A stretch of 64,000 bases of DNA from Pseudomonas khorasanensis (lineage in GTDB: Bacteria > Pseudomonadota > Gammaproteobacteria > Pseudomonadales > Pseudomonadaceae): assembly GCF_014268505.2 (NCBI RefSeq), contig NZ_JABWQP020000001.1, positions 744,001 through 808,000 on the forward strand, read 5' to 3'. Positions 49,612-60,559 of this stretch are shown one piece after another. The notes beneath the pieces were generated by a model. That model made no database searches, had not been told where the DNA came from, and saw nothing but the letters and a program-made list of their open reading frames with translations. A program made the translations under genes and the position numbers. How positions within the stretch are numbered: position 1 is the first letter of the stretch; each line of letters begins with the position of its first letter.

Positions 49612-50721
49612 ATGGAAATCGATGCACTGTTGTCAATATTGTCGCAAAAAAACGGCTCGGATCTATTCCTCTCCACCGGCGCACCGCCGAGCGTGCGCAT
49701 TGATGGCGCGCTGACAGCGTTGTCCGATCAACCTTTCAAGGCCGGCGAAATATCAGCCATCGCCAACTCCCTGATGGACGCCGAGCAGCGCCGGGAGTTC
49801 GACCGGGACCTGGAAATGAACCTGGCAATCTCCCGAACGGGCGTCGGGCGTTTTCGCGTGAACATTTTTAAACAACGCAACGATGTATCCATGGTCATTC
49901 GCAACGTCAAACTCGACATCCCGCAATTCAAGGACCTGAAGCTCCCGCCGGTACTGCTCGAGAGCATCATGCTCAAGCAGGGGCTGATTCTTTTCGCGGG
50001 GGCTACCGGTTCGGGCAAATCGACGTCTCTGGCCGCCCTGATCGACCACCGCAACCGCCATAGCGCAGGGCACATCATCACCATCGAAGATCCGATCGAG
50101 TACATCCATCGGCATCGGAGTTCGATCGTTAACCAACGGGAAGTCGGGGTCGATACTCGCAGCTTTCACGCCGCATTGAAAAACACCCTGCGCCAGGCGC
50201 CGGATGTGGTGCTGATCGGCGAAATTCGTGATCGCGAAACCATGGAACACGCCTTGGCATTCACTGAAACCGGGCACCTGGCGCTCGCCACATTGCATGC
50301 GAACAACGCCAGTCAGGCCCTGGACCGGATCATCAATTTTTTTCCCGAGGAGCGGCGACCGCAATTGCTGCAAACGTTAGGCAACAATTTGAAAGCGTTT
50401 GTCTCGCAACGCCTGGTGCGAACGGTCGACGGGCAGCGCAGGGCGGCAGTGGAAGTGTTGCTGGGCTCGCCGACAATCGCCGATCTGATTCGCCGTTTCG
50501 AGTGGGGCGAACTGAAAGCCATCATGGAAAAGTCGGGTGCGGCGGGCATGCAAACCTTCGATCAGGCCTTGTTTGCGCTGTTTGCCGAGGGAGCGATCAG
50601 CGAGGAAGAAGCCCTGAAGCACGCAGATTCGGCGAACAATCTGAAATTGCGCATCAAACTGCATCAGGAAACCGTCGGTCATCAGCCCCCAACCGCTAAC
50701 GACTGGGGCCTGATGGACTGA
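49612..50721 (+). CDS. PilT/PilU-family retraction ATPase, orphan PilU-like
   Basis: Secretion ATPase of 369 residues. Walker A is GATGSGKST (~146-154), the Asp box is ITIEDPIEYIHRH, Walker B is PDVVLIGEIRDRETM, and the His box is LATLHANN. The N-terminal GSDLFLSTGAPPSVRIDGAL and C-terminal MQTFDQALFALFAEGAISEEEAL fit PilU better than PilT. No other type IV pilus gene is nearby; it lies divergent from a sensor kinase. The start was set at MEIDALLSIL. Confidence 0.9.
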   Translation: MEIDALLSILSQKNGSDLFLSTGAPPSVRIDGALTALSDQPFKAGEISAIANSLMDAEQRREFDRDLEMNLAISRTGVGRFRVNIFKQRNDVSMVIRNVKLDIPQFKDLKLPPVLLESIMLKQGLILFAGATGSGKSTSLAALIDHRNRHSAGHIITIEDPIEYIHRHRSSIVNQREVGVDTRSFHAALKNTLRQAPDVVLIGEIRDRETMEHALAFTETGHLALATLHANNASQALDRIINFFPEERRPQLLQTLGNNLKAFVSQRLVRTVDGQRRAAVEVLLGSPTIADLIRRFEWGELKAIMEKSGAAGMQTFDQALFALFAEGAISEEEALKHADSANNLKLRIKLHQETVGHQPPTANDWGLMD

Positions 50722-50736
50722 ATCACACCCGGTCGT

Positions 50737-52692
<1,956 letters not shown>

Positions 52693-52722
52693 GATTTGCC
52701 TCTTTTTATCTGATGTTTGCAC

Positions 52723-52881
52723 CAGGCTCGCTCCTACCGGGGATGATCGTTCCCACGCTCTGCGTGGGAATGCCTCTTCCGGCGCTCTGCGTCGGCTCTG
52801 GGACGCAGAGTGTCCCTTGCTGCATTCCCACGCGGAGCGTGGGAACGATCAGTCGCGAGCAGGCTCGCTCCTACCGGGGAT
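52723..52881. repeat. 22-bp direct repeats flanking a compound palindrome
   Basis: CAGGCTCGCTCCTACCGGGG followed by AT occurs at 52723-52744 and again at 52860-52881. The second copy is part of a REP core (TCGCGAGCAGGCTCGCTCCT). Between them lies copy 2 of the 108-bp element. The arrangement looks like insertion of the palindrome into or beside a REP. Confidence 0.75.
52744..52851 (-). repeat. 108-bp compound palindromic repeat, copy 2
   Basis: Inverted relative to copy 1 at 46523-46630, the same length, with the same outer ends and the same two inner hairpins. In this copy the outer arms are more perfect (GTTCCCACGCTCTGCGTGGG). It lies between bdhA and the acetoacetate-CoA ligase gene. Confidence 0.85.
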
Positions 52882-52887
52882 CGCGGT

Positions 52888-53661
52888 TTATTGGGCGAGC
52901 CACCCGCCATCAATATTCCACGCCGCGCCACGCACCTGACTACCGGCCTCGCTGCACAGGAACAACACCAGTTCGCCCAGGTGCTGGGGCGTGACAAACT
53001 CCAGCGACGGTTGTTTCTCGGCCAGCAAATCATGCTGCGCCTGCTGCGGATCAACGCCTTTGGCCGCACGATCATCGATCTGTTTTTGCACCAGCGGGGT
53101 CAATACCCAGCCCGGACAAATCGCATTGCAGGTCACTTGGCTGGTGGCTGTTTCCAGGCCGACGACTTTGGTCAGGCCGATCACACCGTGTTTGGCGGCA
53201 ACGTACGCAGCTTTGCCGGTGGAGCCGACCTGGCCATGCACCGAAGCAATATTAATGATCCGCCCCCAGTTTTTGCGGCGCATGCCCGGCAGGCTCAGAC
53301 GGGTGCTGTGAAAGACCGAGGACAGATTGATCGCAATGATCGAATCCCATCGCTCGACGGGAAACTCCTCGACCGCCGCGACATGCTGAATGCCGGCGTT
53401 GTTGACCAGAATGTCGACACCGCCGAATTCGCGCTCGGCGTAGGCGATCATGTCGGCGATCTGCGACGGGTCGCTCACGTCAGCCGGATGATGGCCGACC
53501 TTGCCGCCGTACTGGCCGACTTCGGCGATCACCTTCGAGGCATCGCCAAAGCCGTTGAGAATCAGGTTGGCGCCGGCCTTGGCCAGGCTCAGCGCGATGC
53601 CCAGGCCAATGCCGCTGGTGGAGCCGGTCACCAAAGCTGTCTTGCCGGAAAGAGTGGTCAT
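52888..53661 (-). CDS. bdhA: D-3-hydroxybutyrate dehydrogenase
   Basis: Short-chain dehydrogenase of 257 residues that oxidises D-3-hydroxybutyrate to acetoacetate with NAD. The nucleotide motif is TGSTSGIGLGIA (~12-23), then NNAG (~90) and the catalytic Ser and YxxxK in ASVHGQVGSTGKAAYVAAK. The late motifs CPGWVLTPLVQKQI and IDGGWLAQ are typical of BdhA. It starts 7 bp after the GntP gene ends. Its product is the substrate of the downstream ligase. Confidence 0.95.
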   Translation of the reverse strand: MTTLSGKTALVTGSTSGIGLGIALSLAKAGANLILNGFGDASKVIAEVGQYGGKVGHHPADVSDPSQIADMIAYAEREFGGVDILVNNAGIQHVAAVEEFPVERWDSIIAINLSSVFHSTRLSLPGMRRKNWGRIINIASVHGQVGSTGKAAYVAAKHGVIGLTKVVGLETATSQVTCNAICPGWVLTPLVQKQIDDRAAKGVDPQQAQHDLLAEKQPSLEFVTPQHLGELVLFLCSEAGSQVRGAAWNIDGGWLAQ

Positions 53662-53668
53662 CAATACC

Positions 53669-55060
53669 TCACACAATGCCAGTGGCGTAGAAAGTGCCGA
53701 TCACGACGAACACCGCCAGGGTCTTGATCAGCGTAATACAGAAAATGTCTTTATAGGCTTCGCGGTGCGTCAGCCCGGTCACCGCCAGCAGCGTGATCAC
53801 CGCGCCGTTGTGCGGCAGGGTGTCCATGCCACCGCTGGCCATCGCGGCCACGCGGTGCATCACTTCGAGCGGGATGTTCGCCGCGTGCGCCGCGCTGATG
53901 AACTGCTCGGACATCGCCGCCAGTGCAATGCTCATGCCGCCCGAGGCGGAGCCGGTGATACCGGCCAGCAACGTCACGGTGATGGCTTCGTTGACCAGTG
54001 GATTGGGGATCTGCTTGAGCCAGTCGGCCAGAACCAGAAAACCGGGCAGTGAAGCGATCACCGCACCAAAGCCGTATTCGGATGCGGTGTTCATCGCGGC
54101 CAGCAGCGCGCCGCTGACTGCACTTTTACTGCCTTCGGCGAGCTTGCTGCGAATCGCCTGAAAGCCGAAAGCCAACACCATCAGAATGCCCACCAGCAAA
54201 GCGGCCTGTACCGCCCAGATTGCCGTCAGTTTCGCGATCTCGGTAGTCACCGGCGCGGCCATGCCCGGCAGCGCAAGGCTGTGGGTCTTGCCGTACCACT
54301 GTGGAATCCATTGAGTGAACAGCAGGTTCATGATGCCCACCGCCAGCAATGGCGACAGGGCAATCCATGGATTCGGCAGCTTGAGATCCGGCGCCGTCTC
54401 CGGCTCATTGCGTAGTTCAGTGCCGTATCCCTCGCCGGCACGTTGCGCCTTGTTGCGCTGACGCTGGAGAAACAGCATGCCGGCGCAGAACACGAAAATC
54501 GTGCCGATCACCCCGAGCCACGGCGCGGCCCACGCAGTGGTGTTGAAGAACGTACTGGGGATGATGTTTTGAATTTGCGGCGTGCCGGGCAGGGCGTCCA
54601 TGGTGAACGAAAACGCACCGAGGGCGATGGTCGCCGGGATCAAGCGCTTGGGGATGTTGCTCTGGCGGAACATCTCGGCTGCGAACGGATACACCGCAAA
54701 CACCACGACGAACAGCGAGACGCCCCCGTAGGTGAGCACGGCGCACACCAGCACGATCACCAGCATGGCCTGTTTGGTGCCGAGCAGGCGAATCGCGGCG
54801 GCCACGATCGAGCGTGAGAACCCCGACAGTTCAATCAGCTTGCCGAACACCGCACCGAGCAGAAACACCGGAAAGTAGAGCTTGATGAAACCGACCATTT
54901 TGTCCATGAACACTCCGGTGAACGCGGGTGCCACGGCGGACGGATCGGTGAGCAGCACTGCGCCGAGGGCGGCGATCGGGGCGAAGAGGATAACGCTGTA
55001 GCCACGGTAGGCGGCGACCATCAGCAGCGTGAGGGCTGCCAAGGCAATGATCACACTCAT
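53669..55060 (-). CDS. GntP-family permease, probable 3-hydroxybutyrate importer
   Basis: A 463-residue integral membrane protein with about 12 spans in the GntP/gluconate symporter family. Text such as DALPGTPQIQNIIPSTFFNT and 'ITGSASGGMSIALAAMSEQF' is typical. Placement between hbcR and bdhA matches the 3-hydroxybutyrate locus of P. aeruginosa, so the substrate is probably 3-hydroxybutyrate. A sigma-54 promoter lies about 55 bp upstream. Confidence 0.92.
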   Translation of the reverse strand: MSVIIALAALTLLMVAAYRGYSVILFAPIAALGAVLLTDPSAVAPAFTGVFMDKMVGFIKLYFPVFLLGAVFGKLIELSGFSRSIVAAAIRLLGTKQAMLVIVLVCAVLTYGGVSLFVVVFAVYPFAAEMFRQSNIPKRLIPATIALGAFSFTMDALPGTPQIQNIIPSTFFNTTAWAAPWLGVIGTIFVFCAGMLFLQRQRNKAQRAGEGYGTELRNEPETAPDLKLPNPWIALSPLLAVGIMNLLFTQWIPQWYGKTHSLALPGMAAPVTTEIAKLTAIWAVQAALLVGILMVLAFGFQAIRSKLAEGSKSAVSGALLAAMNTASEYGFGAVIASLPGFLVLADWLKQIPNPLVNEAITVTLLAGITGSASGGMSIALAAMSEQFISAAHAANIPLEVMHRVAAMASGGMDTLPHNGAVITLLAVTGLTHREAYKDIFCITLIKTLAVFVVIGTFYATGIV

Positions 55061-55115
55061 GGTGTGTCTCTCCAGGATTGTTATTTTTGTGGGTGGAACG
55101 GTTGGAGAGGGCTTT

Positions 55116-55131
55116 AGCGAGATTTGTGCCA
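55116..55131 (-). promoter_or_regulatory. Sigma-54 promoter of the gntP-bdhA operon
   Basis: On the minus strand TGGCACAAATCTCGCT has GG and GC separated by exactly 10 bp, with the full TGGCAC of the -24 box. Transcription would start about 45 bp before the GntP start codon. The next upstream gene encodes a sigma-54 activator, which supports the call. Confidence 0.78.
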
Positions 55132-55230
55132 GACGGGTAAGTTGTTGAAATGCATCAAAATTATGATTTTCGGAAAGGTGATTATGCTGCGTTTGTCTCT
55201 GTTATGAGATTTTTGGTGAACAGGCGGACA

Positions 55231-55300
55231 GCTTCGTGAGCAGGCTCGCTTCTACATTTCGAACGAGGTCCTTGTGGGAGCGAGCCTGCTCGCGAAGCTT
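55231..55300. repeat. REP inverted pair (BIME)
   Basis: Opposing REP cores, the first slightly diverged (CTTCGTGAGCAGGCTCGCTT), between the hbcR stop codon and the gntP promoter. Confidence 0.88.
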
Positions 55301-55335
55301 TTGTCTTTGTCTTCAAAAAGAGATGCTGAATCTCT

Positions 55336-56751
55336 TTATTGAGACTCGACAATCCCCAGCGCCGCCATTTTTTTATACAGCGTCGAGCGCCCAAGCCCCA
55401 ATCGAGCAGCAGCCTCCGGCACTTTCCCCTGACATTGCACCAGGGCCGACTCGATCAACTGCCGATCAAACCGCGCCCGCGCCTGAGCGAATGTCTCGCT
55501 GAGCGGCGCTTGCATGCCCGGTTCATCGGTTCGCTCAACCGGCGTCAACGTGCCAATGGCCGCGCGGATATCCGGCTCCGTCAGCATCAAGTCGTCGCTG
55601 AGCAATGCCGCCCGCTCCAGCACATTACGCAGCTCGCGGATATTGCCCGGCCAGGCATGTTGCCCCAGCAGCGCCAGCGCATCGCGGTGCAGTTCATGCT
55701 GACTGCGCAGTTCTTCCAGAATCGCTTCGCTCAGCGCCGGCAAGTCATCAAGGCGGTCACGCAGCGGCGGCACCTGGATGGGCAGGACATTGAGGCGGTA
55801 GTACAAATCGGCGCGAAATTCGCCGCGTTTGATCGCCGCTTGCAGATCGGTCGATGTGGCGGCAATCACCCGCACATCGCTCTGGATCACTTCGTTTGAA
55901 CCGACCGGTTCGAACTCTTTCTCCTGCAGCACCCGCAGCAGTTTGCTTTGCAGCGGCAGCGGCATGTCGCCGATTTCATCGAGGAACAATGTGCCGCCCT
56001 GAGCAATTTGCAGCTTGCCGGTACGCCCCTTGCGATCAGCGCCGGTAAAGGCGCCCGGTGCCGTGCCGAAAAATTCGGCTTCCAGCAACGCTTCGGGTAT
56101 CGCCGCGCTGTTGATGCTGACGAACGCCTTGTGGGCGCGCGGCGAAGCGCCGTGAATCGCCTGAGCGAGCAATTCCTTGCCGGTGCCGGTTTCGCCCAGC
56201 AACAACACGGGCGAGTCGGCGCTGGCACTGCGTCGCGCGCGGCGTTTGACTTCGAGGCTGGCGGCGCTGGTGCCGATGAAATGGGCGAAGTTGTATTTGG
56301 TCTGCCGCGCGCGCAGCAGGGAGCGGGTCGAGGCCAGTTCTTCCTGCATGCTCAAGTAACGCTTGAGCATCGGCGACAGGGTGCGCAGCTCATCGAACAG
56401 GGCAAAGCCGATGGCGCCAATCACGCTGCCGGCGTCGTCGTGGATCGGCAGCCGCATGACCACCAACGGTTCTTTCGGCGTGTCCTGCATGTCCAGCAGG
56501 ATTGGGCGGCCGGTGCGTACCACTTCGCGCAGCAGACTGCCGGGGATCACGCTTTCGCAGGGTTTGCCGATAGCGCCTGCCGCCGACTCAAGGCCAAAAC
56601 GCCGTGCATAGCGCTCGTTCATCCAGACGATATTGGCGTCACGATCGACGATCACCGTGCCTTCACTGGATTGCTCAATGATCTCGAACAGCGAACGGAT
56701 CGCCAGAGTGCGAACCCGTTGGTAATCCTTGAGGCTTTCGGTGGTGTTCAT
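55336..56751 (-). CDS. hbcR: Sigma-54-dependent activator HbcR, PAS-AAA-Fis
   Basis: Enhancer-binding protein of 471 residues. Residues ~15-135 are a PAS domain; ~160-390 a sigma-54 interaction AAA+ domain with Walker A GETGTGKE, the sigma-54 loop GAFTGAD and Walker B GGTLFLDEIGDM; and ~430-471 a Fis-type helix-turn-helix (EAAARLGLGRSTLYKKMAAL). It matches HbcR of P. aeruginosa in order and context, where it activates D-3-hydroxybutyrate use. The PAS domain may sense the metabolite. It is encoded directly upstream of its predicted target promoter. Confidence 0.92.
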   Translation of the reverse strand: MNTTESLKDYQRVRTLAIRSLFEIIEQSSEGTVIVDRDANIVWMNERYARRFGLESAAGAIGKPCESVIPGSLLREVVRTGRPILLDMQDTPKEPLVVMRLPIHDDAGSVIGAIGFALFDELRTLSPMLKRYLSMQEELASTRSLLRARQTKYNFAHFIGTSAASLEVKRRARRSASADSPVLLLGETGTGKELLAQAIHGASPRAHKAFVSINSAAIPEALLEAEFFGTAPGAFTGADRKGRTGKLQIAQGGTLFLDEIGDMPLPLQSKLLRVLQEKEFEPVGSNEVIQSDVRVIAATSTDLQAAIKRGEFRADLYYRLNVLPIQVPPLRDRLDDLPALSEAILEELRSQHELHRDALALLGQHAWPGNIRELRNVLERAALLSDDLMLTEPDIRAAIGTLTPVERTDEPGMQAPLSETFAQARARFDRQLIESALVQCQGKVPEAAARLGLGRSTLYKKMAALGIVESQ

Positions 56752-56790
56752 GGTGACTGTTCCTGATTACGCGCTGCCGGCGCCGGCCCT

Positions 56791-56854
56791 TTCGCGAGCA
56801 GGCTCGCTCCCACATTGAACGCATTACCCCTGTGGGAGCGAGCCTGCTCGCGAA
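56791..56854. repeat. REP inverted pair (BIME)
   Basis: Opposing REP cores about 20 bp apart between the hbcR start and the end of the yejF gene, where they lie downstream of the yej operon. Confidence 0.9.
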
Positions 56855-56891
56855 TGCCGCGATGCGGTTCCAAATCGAGAGCCGATTATGC

Positions 56892-58466
56892 CTACCCCGG
56901 ATGCGCCGCCGCCAACAGCTCTTTGGTGTACGGGTGCTGCGGGTTATCGAAGACTTCGTGGCTGGCGCCGCGCTCGACCACTTTGCCGTCCTTGATCACG
57001 ATCATGTCGTGGGCGAGGGCGCGCACCACCGCCAGGTCATGGCTGATGAACAAATAGGTCAAGCCGTGCTTTTCCTGCAGGTCACGGAGCAGGGCGACCA
57101 CCTGTTTCTGCACCGTGCGGTCGAGTGCTGAAGTCGGTTCATCAAGCAAAATCAGCGCCGGCTTCAACACCAATGCCCGGGCGATGGCGATGCGCTGCCG
57201 CTGACCGCCGGAGAATTCGTGCGGGTAACGATGGCGGCTCTCTGGGTCGAGGCCGACCTCCTTGAGTACGCGGATCACTTGGTCATCGCATTCAGGCGCC
57301 GTTGAGTCGTTATGGACTTCCAGGCCTTCGCTGATGATCTGGGCCACCGACATGCGCGGGCTGAGGCTGCCGAACGGGTCCTGAAACACGACCTGCATCT
57401 GCCGGCGCCAGGGGCGCAGTTGTTTCTGGTTGAGGCCGTCGAGCGCTTCCCCCTGAAAGCGAATGCTGCCCTCGGAATCAAGCAGGCGCAGGATCGCCTG
57501 TCCCAATGTCGATTTCCCCGAACCGGACTCGCCGACAATGCCCAGGGTTTTGCCGCGCTGGATGTTCAAACTGATGCCATCGACCGCCCGCAGGTATTGC
57601 TTGCGTTGAAACAGCCCGCCACCGATCTGGAAATCGACGCGCAGGTCAGTCACCTCCAGCACATTCTCGCGCTCGTCGCGGGGCAAGGCTTCGCCTTCCG
57701 GCTCGGCGTTGAGCAATACGCAGCTGTAGTGATGTTTCGGCTCGGTGAACAGGGTTTCGCACGGTGCCTGCTCGACAATTTCACCGGCCTTCATCACACA
57801 GACCCGCTGCGCAATGCTGCGCACCAGATTCAGGTCGTGGCTGATCAGCAGCAGCGACATGCCCAGGCGTTGTTGCAGCGATTTGAGCAGCAAAAGGATT
57901 TTGCGCTGTACAGTGACATCAAGCGCCGTCGTTGGCTCGTCAGCAATCAATAACTCCGGTTCACAGGCCAGCGCCATGGCAATCATTACTCGCTGCCGTT
58001 GCCCTCCGGAGAGTTGATGCGGATAGGCCTTCAGCCGTTCCCTGGGTTTTTGAATGCCGACCAGGCCGAGCAATTCCAGGATGCGTTTCTGTGCTTCCTT
58101 ACCGCCGAGGCCACGGTGCAGGAGCAAGGTCTCGCCGATCTGCTTCTCGATCGTGTGCAACGGATTGAGCGACGTCATCGGCTCCTGAAAAATCATTGCG
58201 ATGCGGTTGCCGCGCAGCTCACGCAAGACTTTCGGATCGGCGCCGACCAGCTCCTGCCCTCGATAGCAAATGCTGCCGTGGGTGTGTGCCTCACTGTCCG
58301 GCAGCAGTTGCAGGATCGAGTGCGCAGTCACCGATTTTCCCGAGCCCGACTCGCCGACCAGCGCCAGGCATTCACCGGGGCGGATGTCCAGGCACAGGTC
58401 ACGCACCACGGCCTGGCCATGGAAGGCGACATTGAGGTTGCGGATTTCGATCAGGTTTTCAGTCAT
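56892..58466 (-). CDS. yejF: Peptide ABC transporter ATPase with two nucleotide-binding domains, YejF type
   Basis: Double ATPase of 524 residues. Walker A motifs [11 protein letters not shown] (~38) and [11 protein letters not shown] (~315), signatures LSGGQRQRV and FSGGQRQRI, and Walker [13 protein letters not shown] and [12 protein letters not shown] are all complete. It energises the YejABE peptide importer. It is the last gene of a four-gene minus-strand operon and starts 9 bp after yejE ends. Confidence 0.93.
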   Translation of the reverse strand: MTENLIEIRNLNVAFHGQAVVRDLCLDIRPGECLALVGESGSGKSVTAHSILQLLPDSEAHTHGSICYRGQELVGADPKVLRELRGNRIAMIFQEPMTSLNPLHTIEKQIGETLLLHRGLGGKEAQKRILELLGLVGIQKPRERLKAYPHQLSGGQRQRVMIAMALACEPELLIADEPTTALDVTVQRKILLLLKSLQQRLGMSLLLISHDLNLVRSIAQRVCVMKAGEIVEQAPCETLFTEPKHHYSCVLLNAEPEGEALPRDERENVLEVTDLRVDFQIGGGLFQRKQYLRAVDGISLNIQRGKTLGIVGESGSGKSTLGQAILRLLDSEGSIRFQGEALDGLNQKQLRPWRRQMQVVFQDPFGSLSPRMSVAQIISEGLEVHNDSTAPECDDQVIRVLKEVGLDPESRHRYPHEFSGGQRQRIAIARALVLKPALILLDEPTSALDRTVQKQVVALLRDLQEKHGLTYLFISHDLAVVRALAHDMIVIKDGKVVERGASHEVFDNPQHPYTKELLAAAHPG

Positions 58467-58475
58467 GGTCACGCT

Positions 58476-59498
58476 TCAGGATCGTGGGTCGAATGCGTCA
58501 CGTAACGCCTCGCCGATGAATACCAACAGGGAAAGAATCAACGCCAGAGTGAAGAATGCGGTCAGCCCGAGCCACGGCGCCTGCAGGTTCTGCTTGCCCT
58601 GACCTATCAATTCGCCCAGCGAAGCGCTGCCCGCCGGCATGCCGAAGCCGAGGAAGTCCAGTGCAGTCAGGGTTGAAATCGCTCCGGTCAGAATGAAAGG
58701 CAGGTAACTGAGGGTCGCGTTCATCGCGTTGGGCAGGATGTGCCGGAAAATCACTTTGCGATCCGACAGGCCCAGGGCACGTGCCGCTTTGACGTACTCA
58801 AGATTTCGTCCGCGCAGGAATTCGGCACGCACCACGTCCACCAGCGCCAGCCAGGAAAACAGCGCCATGATTCCGAGCAGCCACCAGAAGTTCGGTTCGA
58901 CAAACCCGGAGAGGATGATCAGCAAATACAGCACCGGGAGTCCCGACCAGACCTCCAGCACGCGCTGGCCGAGAAGATCGACCCAGCCGCCGTAATAGCC
59001 CTGCAATGCACCGGCGGCAATGCCGATCAGGGCGCTGACAAACGTCAGCATCAGGGCAAACAGAATCGACACGCGCGCTCCGAAGATGACGCGGGCCAGC
59101 ACATCGCGCGACTGATCGTCCGTGCCCAGCCAGTTGACCGACGTTGGCGGGCTTGGCGCCGGTTTGTTCAGGTCGTAATTCGGTGTGTCATCGCTGAACG
59201 GAATCGGCGGGAACAACAGCCATCCGCCGTCCTTGCGAATCAGATTTTGCACGTACTCGCTGCGGTAGTCGGCCTGGAATGGCAGCTGTCCGCCGAATTC
59301 CTGCTCGGTGTGGCGCTTGAACACCGGGAAGTACCACTGGCCCTGATAGCTGACCATCAGCGGCTTGTCATTGGCGATCAACTCGCCACCCAGTGTGAGC
59401 AGGAACAGGCCGATGAACAGCCATAGCGACCACCAGCCCCGGCGGTTTTTCTTGAACCGTTCGAAACGTCGGCGACCCAAAGGCGAGAGCTTGAACAT
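58476..59498 (-). CDS. yejE: Peptide ABC transporter permease YejE
   Basis: A 340-residue OppC-type permease. One N-terminal span (~20-42) is followed by a long periplasmic loop (~residues 45-140, including FGGQLPFQADYRSEYVQNLI), characteristic of YejE, then about five spans. The EAA loop is 'YVKAARALGLSDRKVIFRH'. Its start touches the yejB stop (ATGA), so translation is coupled. Confidence 0.93.
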   Translation of the reverse strand: MFKLSPLGRRRFERFKKNRRGWWSLWLFIGLFLLTLGGELIANDKPLMVSYQGQWYFPVFKRHTEQEFGGQLPFQADYRSEYVQNLIRKDGGWLLFPPIPFSDDTPNYDLNKPAPSPPTSVNWLGTDDQSRDVLARVIFGARVSILFALMLTFVSALIGIAAGALQGYYGGWVDLLGQRVLEVWSGLPVLYLLIILSGFVEPNFWWLLGIMALFSWLALVDVVRAEFLRGRNLEYVKAARALGLSDRKVIFRHILPNAMNATLSYLPFILTGAISTLTALDFLGFGMPAGSASLGELIGQGKQNLQAPWLGLTAFFTLALILSLLVFIGEALRDAFDPRS

Positions 59499-60559
59499 CA
59501 GGCATTCCTCGCGGCGAAGTCGATACGCGGATCGACCAAGGTGTAGCAAAGGTCGCCGATCAGTTTTATCAAGAGGCCGAACAGGGTGAAGATGAACAGC
59601 GAACCGAACACCACCGGGTAATCCCGCGAAACCGCCGCTTCGTAGCTCATGCGCCCGAGGCCATCGAGGGAGAAAATCACTTCGATCAACAGGGAACCGG
59701 CGAAGAACACGCTGATGAACGCTTGGGGAATCCCCGAGACCACCAATAACATGGCGTTGCGAAACACATGCCCGTACAGAACGCGGCGTTCGCTCAGGCC
59801 TTTGGCTCGGGCGGTGACCACATACTGGCGGGTAATTTCATTGAGGAACGAGTTCTTCGTAAGGATCGTCAGCGTGGCAAATCCACCGATGACCAGTGCG
59901 GTCACCGGCAGCACCAGATGCCAGAAGTAATCGGCGACCTTGCCCAACGTCGACAGGGATTCGAAGTTGTCCGAGACCAGCCCGCGAACGGGAAACCAGT
60001 TCAGCGAGGTGCCGCCGGCAAATACCACAATCAGGAACATTGCGAACAGAAATGCCGGCATGGCGTAGCCGATGATGATGGCCGTGCTGCTCCAGATGTC
60101 GAAATGACTGCCGTGATGCACGGCCTTGCGAATGCCCAGCGGAATCGACACCAGATAGGTGATCAACGTCGCCCACAACCCAAGTGAAATGGTCACCGGC
60201 ATCTTTTCCAGAATCAGGTCGGTCACCGTCGCGCCGCGAAAGAAGCTCTTGCCGAAATCCAGTTGCGCGTAATTCTTGAGCATCAGCCACAGGCGTTCGT
60301 GGGCAGGCTTGTCGAAACCGTATTGTTTTTCGATGTCCTTGATCAGCTGCGGGTCGAGGCCACGGCTGGCGCGCGAGGCGTTGCTGGACGTCTCGCTTGC
60401 GCCGCCGCCCACACCCGCACCGCCAATGCCTTGCAGATGAGCGATGGCCTGTTCGACCGGCCCGCCGGGCGCCGCCTGAATGATCACGAAGTTGACCAGC
60501 AGGATGATCACCAGCGTCGGGATGATCAGCAGCAGGCGCCGCAGTATGTAACCCCACAT
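59498..60559 (-). CDS. yejB: Peptide ABC transporter permease YejB
   Basis: A 353-residue OppB-type permease. [20 protein letters not shown] forms the first span. A Gly/Ser-rich insert (~residues 45-65, [17 protein letters not shown]) lies in the periplasmic loop as in other YejB proteins. The EAA loop is '[19 protein letters not shown]'. It is the second gene of the operon, with a 1-bp overlap to yejA and to yejE. Confidence 0.93.
   Translation of the reverse strand: MWGYILRRLLLIIPTLVIILLVNFVIIQAAPGGPVEQAIAHLQGIGGAGVGGGASETSSNASRASRGLDPQLIKDIEKQYGFDKPAHERLWLMLKNYAQLDFGKSFFRGATVTDLILEKMPVTISLGLWATLITYLVSIPLGIRKAVHHGSHFDIWSSTAIIIGYAMPAFLFAMFLIVVFAGGTSLNWFPVRGLVSDNFESLSTLGKVADYFWHLVLPVTALVIGGFATLTILTKNSFLNEITRQYVVTARAKGLSERRVLYGHVFRNAMLLVVSGIPQAFISVFFAGSLLIEVIFSLDGLGRMSYEAAVSRDYPVVFGSLFIFTLFGLLIKLIGDLCYTLVDPRIDFAARNA

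Noticed and set aside
55132..55230. HbcR enhancer sites upstream of the sigma-54 promoter
   Set aside because: AT-rich partial dyads are present (near 55155-55175), but none is convincing enough to name as a binding site.
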